DNA of 64,000 bases. It comes from Afipia clevelandensis ATCC 49720 (GTDB taxonomy: Bacteria > Pseudomonadota > Alphaproteobacteria > Rhizobiales > Xanthobacteraceae). Of the stretch, positions 1 through 8,086 are shown piece by piece. The notes under the pieces are model-generated. The model saw only the letters and a list, made by a program, of their open reading frames with translations. It was not told the DNA's origin and did no database searches. Made by a program: the position numbers and the translations under genes. The stretch covers positions 2,236,030-2,300,029 of the forward strand of contig NZ_KB375281.1 in NCBI RefSeq assembly GCF_000336555.1. The letters run 5' to 3'. The first letter of the stretch is position 1. Every line of letters starts with the position of its first letter.

Positions 1-1
1 C

Positions 2-166
2 GAACCTGGCGGCGTGCTGTTCGAGATCGCAACGGATGATCCCGGCTTTGCCGTGGACGAGCCGGTGGCGACGCTCGGTCAGGACCTGAAGCTGCCGAAA
101 TTCCTCGAGGCCCATCGCAAGGACATCGAGGCCGTGCTGCCGTCACTTGAAAGGGCTGCGTCATGA
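2..166 (+). CDS. VOC-family ring-cleavage dioxygenase, C-terminal end (partial)
   Basis: Only the last 54 residues are present; the gene begins before the window. The tail opens with [16 protein letters not shown], a strand found at the end of glyoxalase-fold (VOC) extradiol dioxygenases of the MhqO/LinE type, where the glutamate near 'LFEIA' is the last metal ligand. Its stop overlaps the start of the next gene (ATGA), so the two are translationally coupled. In Bacillus a similar dioxygenase (MhqO) pairs with an esterase (MhqD) in quinone detoxification, and the same pairing is seen here. Family assignment rests on a short fragment. Confidence 0.75.
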   Translation, partial: EPGGVLFEIATDDPGFAVDEPVATLGQDLKLPKFLEAHRKDIEAVLPSLERAAS

Positions 167-807
167 GCAACGATCTGAGCTTCGCTCATCGCTTCGAGCC
201 GGGAAACCGGCTCGAAGCTCCCCCTCTCCTCCTGCTTCATGGCACCGGCGGCGACGAGAACGATCTGTTGCCGCTGGGCCAGGCTGTTTCGCCGGGCTCG
301 GCTCTGCTGTCGCCGCGCGGCAAGGTGCTTGAACACGGCATGCCGCGTTTCTTCCGCAGGCTCGGAGAAGGCGTGTTCGACGAGGACGACCTTCGCCGGC
401 GCGCCGATGAACTGGCAGACTTCGTCGAAGCCGCGCGGGCCCGCTATGGCATCGCGGCGCCCGTCGCGCTGGGCTACTCGAACGGCGCGAACATCGCGGC
501 GGCGATGCTGCTGCTCCGGCCCGACGTGCTGGCAGGCGCGATCCTGCTGCGCGCCATGGTGCCGCTGTCGCAACCGCCGCAGGCCGACCTGAAGGACAAG
601 CCGGTGCTGATCATATCGGGCAAGCTCGATCCGATCATTCCGTCCAGCAACTCGGCGCAGCTTGCGGGCTTGCTGGCCAAAGCCGGTGCGAACGTCCAAC
701 ATCCGGTGCTGCCGACGGGACATCAGTTGACACAAACCGACCTGACCATGAGCCGCGAATGGATCAAGGCGGTGGGATTTCTGCAAGTGCAGGCAGGTGC
801 GGCCTGA
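163..807 (+). CDS. alpha/beta-hydrolase, phospholipase/carboxylesterase family (MhqD/YpfH-like)
   Basis: A 214-residue serine hydrolase. Visible are the oxyanion loop [13 protein letters not shown] near residue 22, the nucleophile elbow GYSNGAN (Ser near 107), the acid loop ISGKLDP (Asp near 153), and the catalytic His in GHQL near 188, which together make a complete triad. Length suits the small cytosolic carboxylesterase family (about 200-230 residues). The ATG overlaps the stop of the dioxygenase by 4 nt, and the pair resembles MhqO-MhqD. The substrate is unknown; a role in clearing quinone adducts or short esters is inferred from that pairing. A strong hairpin follows the gene. Confidence 0.9.
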   Translation: MSNDLSFAHRFEPGNRLEAPPLLLLHGTGGDENDLLPLGQAVSPGSALLSPRGKVLEHGMPRFFRRLGEGVFDEDDLRRRADELADFVEAARARYGIAAPVALGYSNGANIAAAMLLLRPDVLAGAILLRAMVPLSQPPQADLKDKPVLIISGKLDPIIPSSNSAQLAGLLAKAGANVQHPVLPTGHQLTQTDLTMSREWIKAVGFLQVQAGAA

Positions 808-819
808 ACCGATAGCGAC

Positions 820-846
820 AAGATGCGCCGGAGACCGGCGCATCTT
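820..846. terminator. bidirectional intrinsic terminator between convergent genes
   Basis: A perfect 12-bp stem (AAGATGCGCCGG, loop AGA, CCGGCGCATCTT) begins 12 nt after the esterase stop, and 12 nt before the end of the convergent gene at 859. Short T-rich tails follow on both sides, so it can serve both transcripts. Confidence 0.8.
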
Positions 847-858
847 GCCTTGTTGCCA

Positions 859-1212
859 TCAGGGGGTCTTCGCCTTGCAGCGATGATAGGTCTGCTCGCC
901 GACCAGAAGAGTATCCGCCGACACCTGCTTCAACGTCAGCGTGCTCTTCGCCCGCCCGTCGTCGGCGACGCTAAATCCCGACGCCTTCAACGATCCATCC
1001 TTGAGTTTCGTCAGCTTCGTGATGTCGAAACCGTGCTCATAGAACAGAACCGTCTTCGGCTCGATCGTCATCCCCAATTCGCTCGCCTGCTCTCCGCAGG
1101 CGGATGGCTCGGACGCCCACGCGCCGAGCATGTCCTTTGGAAGGGACGCCGCCTCCGCGGATCGCGCAGCGGCAATAAGCAGGAGCACCAAACCGAACAA
1201 TCGCATTGGCAT
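859..1212 (-). CDS. small secreted protein, unknown function
   Basis: 117 residues with a clear Sec signal peptide: basic MPMR, hydrophobic LFGLVLLLIAAA, and a cleavage region near SAEAA (residues 18-22). The mature part starts with LPKDMLGAWASEPSACG, has two cysteines (near 39 and 113) that could form a disulfide, and looks beta-rich. The wording 'GAWA..P..C' is reminiscent of small periplasmic proteins built around one lipocalin-like sheet, but I do not recognise a named family. It ends 1 nt before the start of the NDH-2 frame's stop, so the two minus-strand genes are almost contiguous and this one is probably co-transcribed downstream of ndh. Confidence 0.75.
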   Translation of the reverse strand: MPMRLFGLVLLLIAAARSAEAASLPKDMLGAWASEPSACGEQASELGMTIEPKTVLFYEHGFDITKLTKLKDGSLKASGFSVADDGRAKSTLTLKQVSADTLLVGEQTYHRCKAKTP

Positions 1213-1213
1213 C

Positions 1214-2491
1214 TCAACTCGCAGCGCCCTTCTTTGCGGCGCCTTGGGTGATCAACCGGGCGCTGCGTTGCCCCCTGACATAAATCCACAGCCAGTTCAT
1301 GGCAACGGCCAGACGATTGCGCAATCCGATCAGGAAGAAGATATGGGCGATACCCCATATCCACCAAGCGAGACGGCCCTTCAGCTGGATCCAGCCGAAA
1401 TCGACAATCGCTGCCCGCTTGCCGATCGTCGCCAGATTGCCCGCGTTCTTATAGACAAAATTCTCACCGAACTTTTCGCCGCGCAGGCGCGCCTGAATTG
1501 CACGAGCGACATACTGCCCTTCCTGCTTGGCCGCGGGCGCGACGCCGGGGACAAGTTTTCCGTCCGTGGATTCGACATGCGCGGCGTCGCCAATCACAAA
1601 GATATCGGGATGTCCCGGCACCGTCAGATCCGGCATCACCATCACGCGGCCGGCACGGTCCGCGGGCGCATGAAGCCATTCCGCCGCAGGCGAGGCAGCC
1701 ACACCAGCGGCCCAGATGATTGTGCTGGCCGGGAGAAACTCTCCGCCAAGCTCGACGCCTTCTTCGCTGCATCTTGAAACAGCATGCCCGAGCCTGATCT
1801 CGACCCCGAGGCGTGTCAGCGCCCGTTGCGCATAGTCCGACAGATCTTCGGTGAATCCGGAAAGAATACGAGGACCGGCCTCGATCAGGATCACACGGGC
1901 CTTGCGCGTATCGAAATTGCGGAAGTCGCCGCGCAGCGTATCGTGGGCGAGTTCGGCGATGGTGCCGGCAAGCTCAACACCGGTGGGACCCGCACCAATG
2001 ATGACAAAGGTCAGGAGCCGGGCGCGCTCCGCTTCGTTCGTTGCCCACTCGGCCTGCTCGAACGCCGAGAGGATTCGCCGCCGGATTTTTGTCGCATCCT
2101 CAAGCGTCTTGAGCCCCGGCGCATAGGGCTCCCACTCGTCATGTCCGAAATAGGCATGACGCGCGCCCGTCGCCAAAATCAGCGTATCGAACGGGACCGG
2201 CTTTTCATCTTCAACGACAACCGTCTTGTTGCCGGTGTCCACGCCGATAACCCGTCCGAGTAACGTAGTGACGTTACTGTGCCGGCGCAGGAGATAACGA
2301 ATCGGCCAGGCGATTTCGGACGTCGCGAGAGAGGCAGTCCCAACCTGATAAAGAAGTGGTTGAAACAAATGATGGTTGCGCTGGTCGATCACCGTTATGC
2401 GCACCCGCGCGCTTGCGAGATGACGGGCAGCTTCCAGCCCGCCAAAACCAGCGCCGACAATCACGATGTGAGGGTCTGAACTGGACGCCAT
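1214..2491 (-). CDS. ndh: type II NADH dehydrogenase (NDH-2)
   Basis: 425 residues from the ATG at 2491; that start has AGGA 9 nt upstream, and a TTG at 2515 is also in frame. It carries the first FAD-binding Rossmann motif (IVIVGAGFGGLEAARHL, residues 9-25), the second NADH-binding motif (FVIIGAGPTGVELAG, around 160), and the FAD-closing VIGDAAHV motif near 294. The C-terminal stretch AWWIWGIAHIFFLIGLRNR is hydrophobic and amphipathic, as expected for membrane attachment of NDH-2. It passes electrons from NADH to quinone without proton pumping. Typical length is 420-440, so the gene is intact. Confidence 0.9.
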   Translation of the reverse strand: MASSSDPHIVIVGAGFGGLEAARHLASARVRITVIDQRNHHLFQPLLYQVGTASLATSEIAWPIRYLLRRHSNVTTLLGRVIGVDTGNKTVVVEDEKPVPFDTLILATGARHAYFGHDEWEPYAPGLKTLEDATKIRRRILSAFEQAEWATNEAERARLLTFVIIGAGPTGVELAGTIAELAHDTLRGDFRNFDTRKARVILIEAGPRILSGFTEDLSDYAQRALTRLGVEIRLGHAVSRCSEEGVELGGEFLPASTIIWAAGVAASPAAEWLHAPADRAGRVMVMPDLTVPGHPDIFVIGDAAHVESTDGKLVPGVAPAAKQEGQYVARAIQARLRGEKFGENFVYKNAGNLATIGKRAAIVDFGWIQLKGRLAWWIWGIAHIFFLIGLRNRLAVAMNWLWIYVRGQRSARLITQGAAKKGAAS

Positions 2492-2585
2492 TATACAATC
2501 CTGTAAGCGGGCCAATTCTGATCACCTGAAAATTGCGCGCTTTTCATCCCTGACAGAGACAGTTTTCGGGCCGCTCTGACCAGCC

Positions 2586-3389
2586 CTAGCCGGCCGGAGT
2601 TAGCACGACGGATGCCTCCGTGGTGAGCAGACGAAAGGTGAAGCTCTCCTGCAGGTAGAGTTCGACCGCCGTGCTGGAATGGCTGAGATAACCGATCGAG
2701 AAATCCTGACCGATATCCAGCTCAAAATCGCCGCCGCGCGTGGTCAGCAGGAAACCACCCTTGAGAGCCGGCGCCCAGATGACCCCGCCATCGACGATCC
2801 GCTCGATATGATGGAACACGGGATAACCCTCATCGCTGCCACCCGAAGCGGCGGTATAGGCATCCGCGCCCAGCACCAGGGCATAAGGCCCTTCGCATCC
2901 CGCCAGCCGCAATTGACTGACAGCCTGCGCGATGGCGTCCGGATAACCCTTCACGCTCGCGGGCAGCGTCACACCGCTGTTGCTGCTGCCAGTGCGAAAA
3001 CCCTGAATCCCGGCGGCGCCATATCCATCGAACACCGCGCGGTCTTCGGCAAACGCGATCTTGCGCGCCGCTTCCTTGACCGGTGACCAGTCGGAATCGC
3101 TTGCCCCGCGCTCGACATCGTCGATCGCCTGGCGGGTGAGTTCAAACGGGACACGAATTTCGATCAGCGGCTGGCTCTCACGCTGCGAGGCAAGAACGCC
3201 GTCATCGGGAGACTGGATCTGATGCAGATGCCCGGTGCCGACCGCGGCAAGCTCGGTGCCTTTCGGCCCGACCACATCCACCACACGCCGCGCGGCGAGG
3301 TGGCGCTTGAGGGTGCGGGAGGCTTCCTGCTCGATCTGTTCCCAAGCTGCTTCCGAGATGGGTGCCAGATGCCGATGGAGATTGTTCAT
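2586..3389 (-). CDS. encapsulin nanocompartment shell protein (family 1)
   Basis: 267 residues, the usual size. The N-terminus MNNLHRHLAPISEAAWEQIE and the following segment with GPKGTELAAVGTG are hallmark encapsulin/linocin sequences (HK97-fold shell monomer). The monomers self-assemble into an icosahedral cytosolic shell. The ATG overlaps the stop of the upstream DyP peroxidase by 4 nt (ATGA), and that enzyme ends in a cargo-loading peptide, so it is the native cargo. The pair is thought to act in oxidative-stress defence. Confidence 0.95.
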   Translation of the reverse strand: MNNLHRHLAPISEAAWEQIEQEASRTLKRHLAARRVVDVVGPKGTELAAVGTGHLHQIQSPDDGVLASQRESQPLIEIRVPFELTRQAIDDVERGASDSDWSPVKEAARKIAFAEDRAVFDGYGAAGIQGFRTGSSNSGVTLPASVKGYPDAIAQAVSQLRLAGCEGPYALVLGADAYTAASGGSDEGYPVFHHIERIVDGGVIWAPALKGGFLLTTRGGDFELDIGQDFSIGYLSHSSTAVELYLQESFTFRLLTTEASVVLTPAG

Positions 3390-4444
3390 GTCACGCCTCT
3401 TTGCTTCAGGGATCCGATACCGAGCGAGCCGTCGCTGCGCGACGTCTTTTGCTGCGGGACCTTGGTTGTGAGTGTTTCCGGTGTGCCGATATCAGTGTCC
3501 GTCGCCGGCGGTGCATCCGGGTTGACGTCATCGAGGAACGACGCAGTCGGCACGAAAAACAGACAACCGGTGACCGCGCGGCTGAAATCCAGCAGATGAT
3601 CGTAGGTGCCCGGCGGATTGCCGATGAACATGTTGTCCAGCATGGTCTCGATCGGCTGCGGAGCACGGGCATAGCCGATGAAGTAGGTGCCGAATTCGCC
3701 CTTGCCTATCTCGCCGAATGGCATGTTGTCGCGCAGAATCTGGATTTGCTCTCCGTTCTCCTCGAGCGAGGTCAGGACGTTGTGAGCATACGGCTTCTTC
3801 ACGGAATCGGGTTGCTCGATGTCGGACAACTTGTGACGGCCGATAATGTTCTCCTGCTCTTCGACCGGGACCTTATTCCACCGCTCCAGGTCGTGCAGAT
3901 ACTTTTGCACGATCACATAGCTGCCGCCGGCAAAGGGTGCATCGTCGTCACCGATCAGCGTGGCCGCATCGGCGGCCTGACCGACCGGGTTCTCCGTTCC
4001 ATCGACAAAGCCGAGCAGATCGCGGTCATCGAAGAACTTGAAGCCGTGCACCTCGTCGACGACCGACACCGCCCCGGCGAGCCGCGACATGATATGCGTC
4101 GCAAGTTCAAAGCAGAGATCCATGCTCGCCGCACGGATGTGAAAGAGGATATCGCCCGGGGTCGAGACAGCGGTGTGAACGCCGCGAATCTCGCGAAAGG
4201 GATGCAGGTCTTTCGGCCGCGGCGTACCGAACAGCCGGTCCCAGGCCTGCGAGCCAAACCCCATGATGCAGGACAGTTGGCCGTCGAGATTGCGAAAGCC
4301 CACCCCGCGCAGCAGGCTGGAGAGATCGGCGCATAGTTCACGCACCGTCCTCTCTGCCCCAGCCCCCGAATTGATCGTCACCGCAAGGAAAATGGCTGAG
4401 CGCGAAAGCCTTGCGACAACCGGCTGGGAGACAACGAATGACAC
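3386..4444 (-). CDS. dye-decolourising peroxidase (DyP), encapsulin cargo
   Basis: 352 residues from a GTG at 4444 with AAGGAG 6 nt upstream; a longer TTG start at 4474 has weaker support. The family motif GFVDGTENP is present around residue 145, with the distal catalytic Asp in its GxxDG, and the proximal haem ligand region lies near HKLSD. The C-terminus is a long disordered tail ending in DGSLGIGSLKQRGVT, which matches the encapsulin cargo-loading peptide (SLGIGSLK). The enzyme is therefore predicted to be packed inside the shell encoded by the next gene, overlapping by 4 nt. It reduces peroxide with broad electron donors. Confidence 0.95.
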   Translation of the reverse strand: MSFVVSQPVVARLSRSAIFLAVTINSGAGAERTVRELCADLSSLLRGVGFRNLDGQLSCIMGFGSQAWDRLFGTPRPKDLHPFREIRGVHTAVSTPGDILFHIRAASMDLCFELATHIMSRLAGAVSVVDEVHGFKFFDDRDLLGFVDGTENPVGQAADAATLIGDDDAPFAGGSYVIVQKYLHDLERWNKVPVEEQENIIGRHKLSDIEQPDSVKKPYAHNVLTSLEENGEQIQILRDNMPFGEIGKGEFGTYFIGYARAPQPIETMLDNMFIGNPPGTYDHLLDFSRAVTGCLFFVPTASFLDDVNPDAPPATDTDIGTPETLTTKVPQQKTSRSDGSLGIGSLKQRGVT

Positions 4445-4667
4445 ACAGAACTCCTTAAGCTGCCGGACCGACAAGCCTTACGACGGATGGGGTGCAGGAA
4501 TGACGATACACCCCAATCCGAGTTTTATCATATCCTGTCGAAAATACCCGTCTGCTCCCGGTTAACGCCTCCTTGGTATTAGTCCATATTGCGGAAGCCA
4601 TGCCCGTCGGCGGCGACACTCTTTACTGCATCCGGCGGCAGAAAAATCTTCAAGTCGCCTGCCAGTG

Positions 4668-4940
4668 CTAGTGATTGATTTCTTTTTGCAATTGCGCGAG
4701 CGCCTGACGCAGCCCGTGAAGCTGGTCCATCAAATGAAGGATGACGTCGATGCCTTCGTCGTTGGCACCCAGATCGCTCTTCAGATCGCGAATAAGATGG
4801 GCGCGCGCCACATCGGCGCTGGAAAACTCGGCTCCGCTCGTGGTGTCCACCGGCACCAGCCATTGTTGCTCAACCCAGAAGTCCAGTGTCTGGATCTGCA
4901 AGCCGGAAAACGCCAGAAACTCTTGCTTGTTCATGATCAC
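4668..4940 (-). CDS. cbpM: chaperone modulatory protein CbpM
   Basis: 90 residues; the GTG at 4940 overlaps the cbpA stop by 4 nt (GTGA), with ATG at 4934 as an alternative. It has the MerR-like N-terminal helix-turn-helix ([21 protein letters not shown]), followed by helices with [20 protein letters not shown] and a C-terminal coiled helix [19 protein letters not shown]. In E. coli CbpM binds the J-domain of CbpA and inhibits its co-chaperone and DNA-binding activity. Immediate coupling to cbpA supports the call. Confidence 0.9.
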   Translation of the reverse strand: MIMNKQEFLAFSGLQIQTLDFWVEQQWLVPVDTTSGAEFSSADVARAHLIRDLKSDLGANDEGIDVILHLMDQLHGLRQALAQLQKEINH

Positions 4941-5842
4941 GATGTCCTGTCTTCACGCGGGTTGAAGTCCTTACCCTTCTCCCAATTCGAGACGAAGGCC
5001 TCGAGTTCGAGATCCGGCGTCCGGGGCAAAACCACCTTCAGCTTGACGAACTGATCGCCAAAGCCTCCCCCGCTATGGGGTGCTCCCTTGCCCTTGAGGC
5101 GCAGCGTTGTCCCCGTGTTCGATCCTTTCGGCACCGACATCGTAACGTCGCCTGTCGGCGTCGGAACGCGGACGCGGCCGCCGAGCACGGCTTCCGACAG
5201 CGATATCGGAAGTTCGAGCGAGATATTGTCACCGTCGCGGGTGAAGCGGCGATCCGGCACGACCTCCACTTCGATCAAGGCATCGCCTGCGGCTCCCTTG
5301 CCGGAACCCGGCGCGCCCTTGCCCTTGAGCCGCAACACCTGACCGTCGACCACCCCGGGCGGGATTCTCACGTCCAGCGTATCGCCGTCCGGCAGTGTCA
5401 GGCGCTTGCTCGTTCCCGTGATGGAATCCGCAAAATCAATGGCGAGACTGTAGTGCAGATCCCGTCCACGCCGATTGGCGCGCGCGCGCTGCCCCTGCCT
5501 GAGAAGTTCGGCGAAAGCATCGTCGGTGTCCATGAAATCGGCATAACCGGAATGGTCCGTATAATGGTGCCCGTTATCGGAGGTCGCATAGTCGCGATAG
5601 AAATTGTGCTGCGGCCGTTCGGCGCCGGTCGCGTCGATCTCGCCGTTGTCAAAGCGCTTGCGTTTGTCGGCATCGCTCAGCAGGTCGTAAGCACCGGCAA
5701 CTTCCTTGAACTTTTCTTCCGCAGACTTGTCGCCCGGATTAAGATCAGGGTGGAGTTGCTTTGCCAGCTTGCGATACGCCTTCTGAATGTCGGCCGCGGA
5801 AGCAGCCGGCGTGACCCCGAGAACCTCATATGGATTTGCCAC
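4937..5842 (-). CDS. cbpA: curved-DNA-binding DnaJ-class co-chaperone CbpA
   Basis: 301 residues from the GTG at 5842, chosen because GGAG lies 6 nt upstream and the protein then begins (M)ANPYEVLGV like its relatives; ATG at 5875 would add 11 residues. The J-domain (residues 1-70) holds the HPD motif in [19 protein letters not shown] Gly-poor linker follows, then two beta-barrel C-terminal domains with [12 protein letters not shown] and [13 protein letters not shown], the paired substrate-binding segments of type II J-proteins. There is no zinc finger, which separates it from DnaJ. It stimulates DnaK and binds curved DNA; cbpM follows as its inhibitor. Confidence 0.92.
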   Translation of the reverse strand: MANPYEVLGVTPAASAADIQKAYRKLAKQLHPDLNPGDKSAEEKFKEVAGAYDLLSDADKRKRFDNGEIDATGAERPQHNFYRDYATSDNGHHYTDHSGYADFMDTDDAFAELLRQGQRARANRRGRDLHYSLAIDFADSITGTSKRLTLPDGDTLDVRIPPGVVDGQVLRLKGKGAPGSGKGAAGDALIEVEVVPDRRFTRDGDNISLELPISLSEAVLGGRVRVPTPTGDVTMSVPKGSNTGTTLRLKGKGAPHSGGGFGDQFVKLKVVLPRTPDLELEAFVSNWEKGKDFNPREDRTS

Positions 5843-6179
5843 GACGTACTCCGGAAATGACGTCAGGATTCGCATTCTGCCTGCGATGCGGTCCGCAGAC
5901 CGTGCTCATCGACGACAGCCCGCCTTCTGACTGTATCATGACCGTATAACGGCGAAACCTTTGGTTGGTCCGGGCACCACCGGACGGAAAGTCGGCAGAA
6001 CGGCCGAAAACCGGCCTATCCCTTTTGGCGCACACACCAATGCGAGGACCGGCTATCATGCCGGGACGACCGGTCTCCGAGGCTAGTTCTGCGCGCCCCG
6101 GACTCTGCCTTGTCCCGCCACACCGGACTTTCCGGACACGTCTCGCTCTTCGGCTGCCACCTTGCAGGCCGCTACATGC
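5843..6179. other. non-coding gap between cbpA and the crotonase gene
   Basis: I see no convincing gene here. It holds the cbpA promoter region and the 3' side of the crotonase gene. Two GC-rich hairpins are visible: GTCCGG/CCGGAC at 5968-5985 and GGCCG/CGGCC at 6002-6016. The second is followed on the plus strand by TATCCCTTTT but no plus-strand gene precedes it, so its meaning is unclear. Confidence 0.5.
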
Positions 6180-6971
6180 CTACCGCCCCTTGAACACGGC
6201 CTGGCGGCGCTCGACGAAGGATTGAATACCCTCTTTCATATCCTCGGTGTTCATCACCCGATCGCGGATGCTAGGAATGATATCGATGGCAGCCTTTTCT
6301 CCGGCTTCGATGAACTGAAGCGCGGCCTGCTTGGTGACCTGAATTCCGATCGGGGCATTTTTTGCGATTGTCTGAGCGATATCCATCGCTCGCTCGATCT
6401 GCGTTCCCGTCGGCACCACCTCCTGCACAAGACCGATCTTGAGCGCGCGATCCGCCTTGAATTCATCGCACAGGAAGAGATGGTACATTGCGTCGCCCCA
6501 GCCCATGCGTGTGAGGTAACGGAAATGCGCGCCGCCAAGAGGCGCGATGCCGCGCTTGGATTCCATCTGACAGAAGCGGGAATTGTCGGCCGCGATGACG
6601 ATGTCGCCGGCAAGCGAGATTTCGATACCGATTGTAAAAACGATACCCTGAACCGCCGTCACGATCGGCTTTCGGCAACGGCTCCGCAGGCCGAATGGAT
6701 CAATGTTGCCTTCGGGAAGCGGCTTCACGGTGGCTTTGGGACCGAAGAACTTCGGCATATCCAGCCCCGCGGTGAAATCGGCCCCATTGGCACACAGCAA
6801 ACCGACCCACAGATTCTCGTCGCCATCCAGCAACGTCAGCGCGTCGGACAGTTCGCGCATCATCTCGGGGCTGAACGCGTTCTTCTTTGCCGCGTTGTCG
6901 ATGACGATCTTCAGAACATGACCGTGCGTCTCATGATACACGCGGCCGGCTTTTTCTTGGGTATCTGTCAT
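6180..6971 (-). CDS. enoyl-CoA hydratase/isomerase (crotonase) family protein
   Basis: 263 residues from the ATG at 6971, which has AGGAG 7 nt upstream; the longer open frame to 7208 runs through the regulatory palindrome and is not used. Features are the CoA/oxyanion segment GADFTAGLDMPKFFG near 62-76 and the second oxyanion loop around VQGIVFTIGIEISLAGDIVIA near 108-128. The usual Gly-Gly of the hydratase loop is replaced by FTIG, and the usual catalytic Glu is not obvious. It may therefore be an isomerase or another crotonase reaction. It diverges from a TetR regulator across a perfect palindrome, suggesting acyl-CoA-linked control. Confidence 0.85.
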   Translation of the reverse strand: MTDTQEKAGRVYHETHGHVLKIVIDNAAKKNAFSPEMMRELSDALTLLDGDENLWVGLLCANGADFTAGLDMPKFFGPKATVKPLPEGNIDPFGLRSRCRKPIVTAVQGIVFTIGIEISLAGDIVIAADNSRFCQMESKRGIAPLGGAHFRYLTRMGWGDAMYHLFLCDEFKADRALKIGLVQEVVPTGTQIERAMDIAQTIAKNAPIGIQVTKQAALQFIEAGEKAAIDIIPSIRDRVMNTEDMKEGIQSFVERRQAVFKGR

Positions 6972-7176
6972 ATGAAGCTCCTGGAGAGTGAGAACGCGAA
7001 AATAAATCAACGCTGGCAAGCGATGACGGCGGGCGGGCTCGCCGCGGCAAGGCCGCTCCGCATCCGGGAAAGCGACACCCTGCAGCGCGACCCAGACCTT
7101 TGAGAATTCCATGGAAATTGCTGCAAACCACGCGTACCGTGCCTCGCAACAATGTGCATGATTGCCATCATACACA

Positions 7177-7202
7177 TTCAGCATGATGCCTGTCATGCTG
7201 AA
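7177..7202. promoter_or_regulatory. palindromic operator between crotonase gene and tetR
   Basis: TTCAGCATGA-(6 nt)-TCATGCTGAA is a perfect 10-bp inverted repeat. It ends 15 nt before the tetR start and lies about 205 nt upstream of the crotonase start. Position and symmetry are typical of a TetR autoregulatory operator that also controls the divergent gene. Binding is inferred. Confidence 0.8.
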
Positions 7203-7216
7203 CGTCAAGCGCCAGT

Positions 7217-7807
7217 TTGAAGGATTTTGCCGTGGGGCATTCGCAAGCAGACAAGGCCCGGAGCCGGGAGCGAATTCTGGAGGTCGCCGCCGCGCAACTG
7301 CGCGAACTCGGCCTCGACGGTGTCAGCATCGGCGACCTGATGAAGGCTGTCGATCTCACCCACGGCGGCTTCTATGGCCATTTCGCGTCACGAGACGAGC
7401 TCGTTGCCGCGGCTCTCGACAAGGCGCTGACAGACGGCGAAGCATCCGCCGTCCGATCCAGCTCCGCGAAAGGCAAGCGCACGTTGAAGTCCGTGGCGAA
7501 CAGCTACTTGAGCAAGGCCCACCGCGACAACCCGGACTCAGGATGCGCTATGGCTGCTTTGTCGGGAGACGTCGCCCGGTCAAACGACCAGAACCGCGAG
7601 ATCATGAGCAAGCATCTCGCGAGGTATTTTGACAACATGCAGAACGTGATGGACGACAACGGCTCCAGAGAGCTCGCTATCTCCTTGATGTGCATGATGG
7701 TGGGCGCGGTTACCCTGTCGCGGGTGATGACAGATGCAAGCCGCTCGGATGAAATCCTGCAGGCCGCGCGAAAATCGATGCTCCGGTTGGGAGGGGAAAA
7801 ATCATAG
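7217..7807 (+). CDS. TetR/AcrR-family transcriptional regulator
   Basis: 196 residues. The N-terminal HTH runs from residue 10 to 60 (RSRERILEVAAAQLRELG, then GVSIGDLMKAVDLTHGGFYGHFASRDEL), the canonical TetR recognition helix ending in GGFYGHF. The remaining helical part (about 65-196) is the ligand and dimer domain, similar to the C-terminal domain of LmrA/YxaF-like regulators (GCAMAALSGDVARS). The gene diverges from a crotonase with a perfect palindrome in between, so it most likely represses that gene and itself. The ligand is unknown; an acyl-CoA or quinone-like molecule would suit the neighbours. Confidence 0.9.
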   Translation: MKDFAVGHSQADKARSRERILEVAAAQLRELGLDGVSIGDLMKAVDLTHGGFYGHFASRDELVAAALDKALTDGEASAVRSSSAKGKRTLKSVANSYLSKAHRDNPDSGCAMAALSGDVARSNDQNREIMSKHLARYFDNMQNVMDDNGSRELAISLMCMMVGAVTLSRVMTDASRSDEILQAARKSMLRLGGEKS

Positions 7808-7860
7808 TTGTGTAACATTGGTGGTGCACGCAGTGATTACCCAACCAGTCTCGCGGCGGA

Positions 7861-8028
7861 AATGGGATAAATAATGGGAAAATCGCGCAAATAGTGCGAT
7901 TCGAATTTGCAAAATGCAGAAAACCCCTGCGGCAGAGGCCAATTTTCCGGAATCCGAACAAAAAATAATTGGGAAAACACATCGTAAAATTGGGAAAATC
8001 AGCCAAAGAAATGGGAGGCTTTCCCAAT
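7861..8028. repeat. array of A(A/T)TGGGAAAA repeats upstream of ParB-methylase
   Basis: Copies of a roughly 10-bp word are visible at 7861-7870 (AATGGGATAA), 7873-7882 (AATGGGAAAA), 7967-7977 (AATTGGGAAAA), 7988-7998 (AATTGGGAAAA) and 8010-8018 (AATGGGAGG). An inverted copy (CTTTCCCAAT) lies at 8019-8028. All lie in the AT-rich 240-bp gap before the methylase gene. Spacing is irregular, so this is an iteron-like or operator array and not a satellite. The ParB-like domain of the next protein is a plausible but unproven binder. Confidence 0.65.
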
Positions 8029-8086
8029 ATTTTTGATTCGCGATTCGTGAGTGCACAATCTCTGCAAATCAGGCTTGGGGGGCGCT

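Noticed and set aside
3362-4336. 324-codon plus-strand frame opposite the DyP gene
   Set aside because: The DyP reading is confirmed by GFVDGTENP and the cargo peptide; the opposite frame has no family features.
4565-4585. A seventh FadR-type operator near 4.57 kb (TTGGTATTAGTCCA)
   Set aside because: The right half-site is broken by two extra bases and it is far from the cluster, so chance similarity is likelier.
7861-8028. CRISPR array
   Set aside because: Repeats are about 10 bp with irregular spacing and no equal-length spacers; no cas gene is near. No CRISPR was seen elsewhere in the window.
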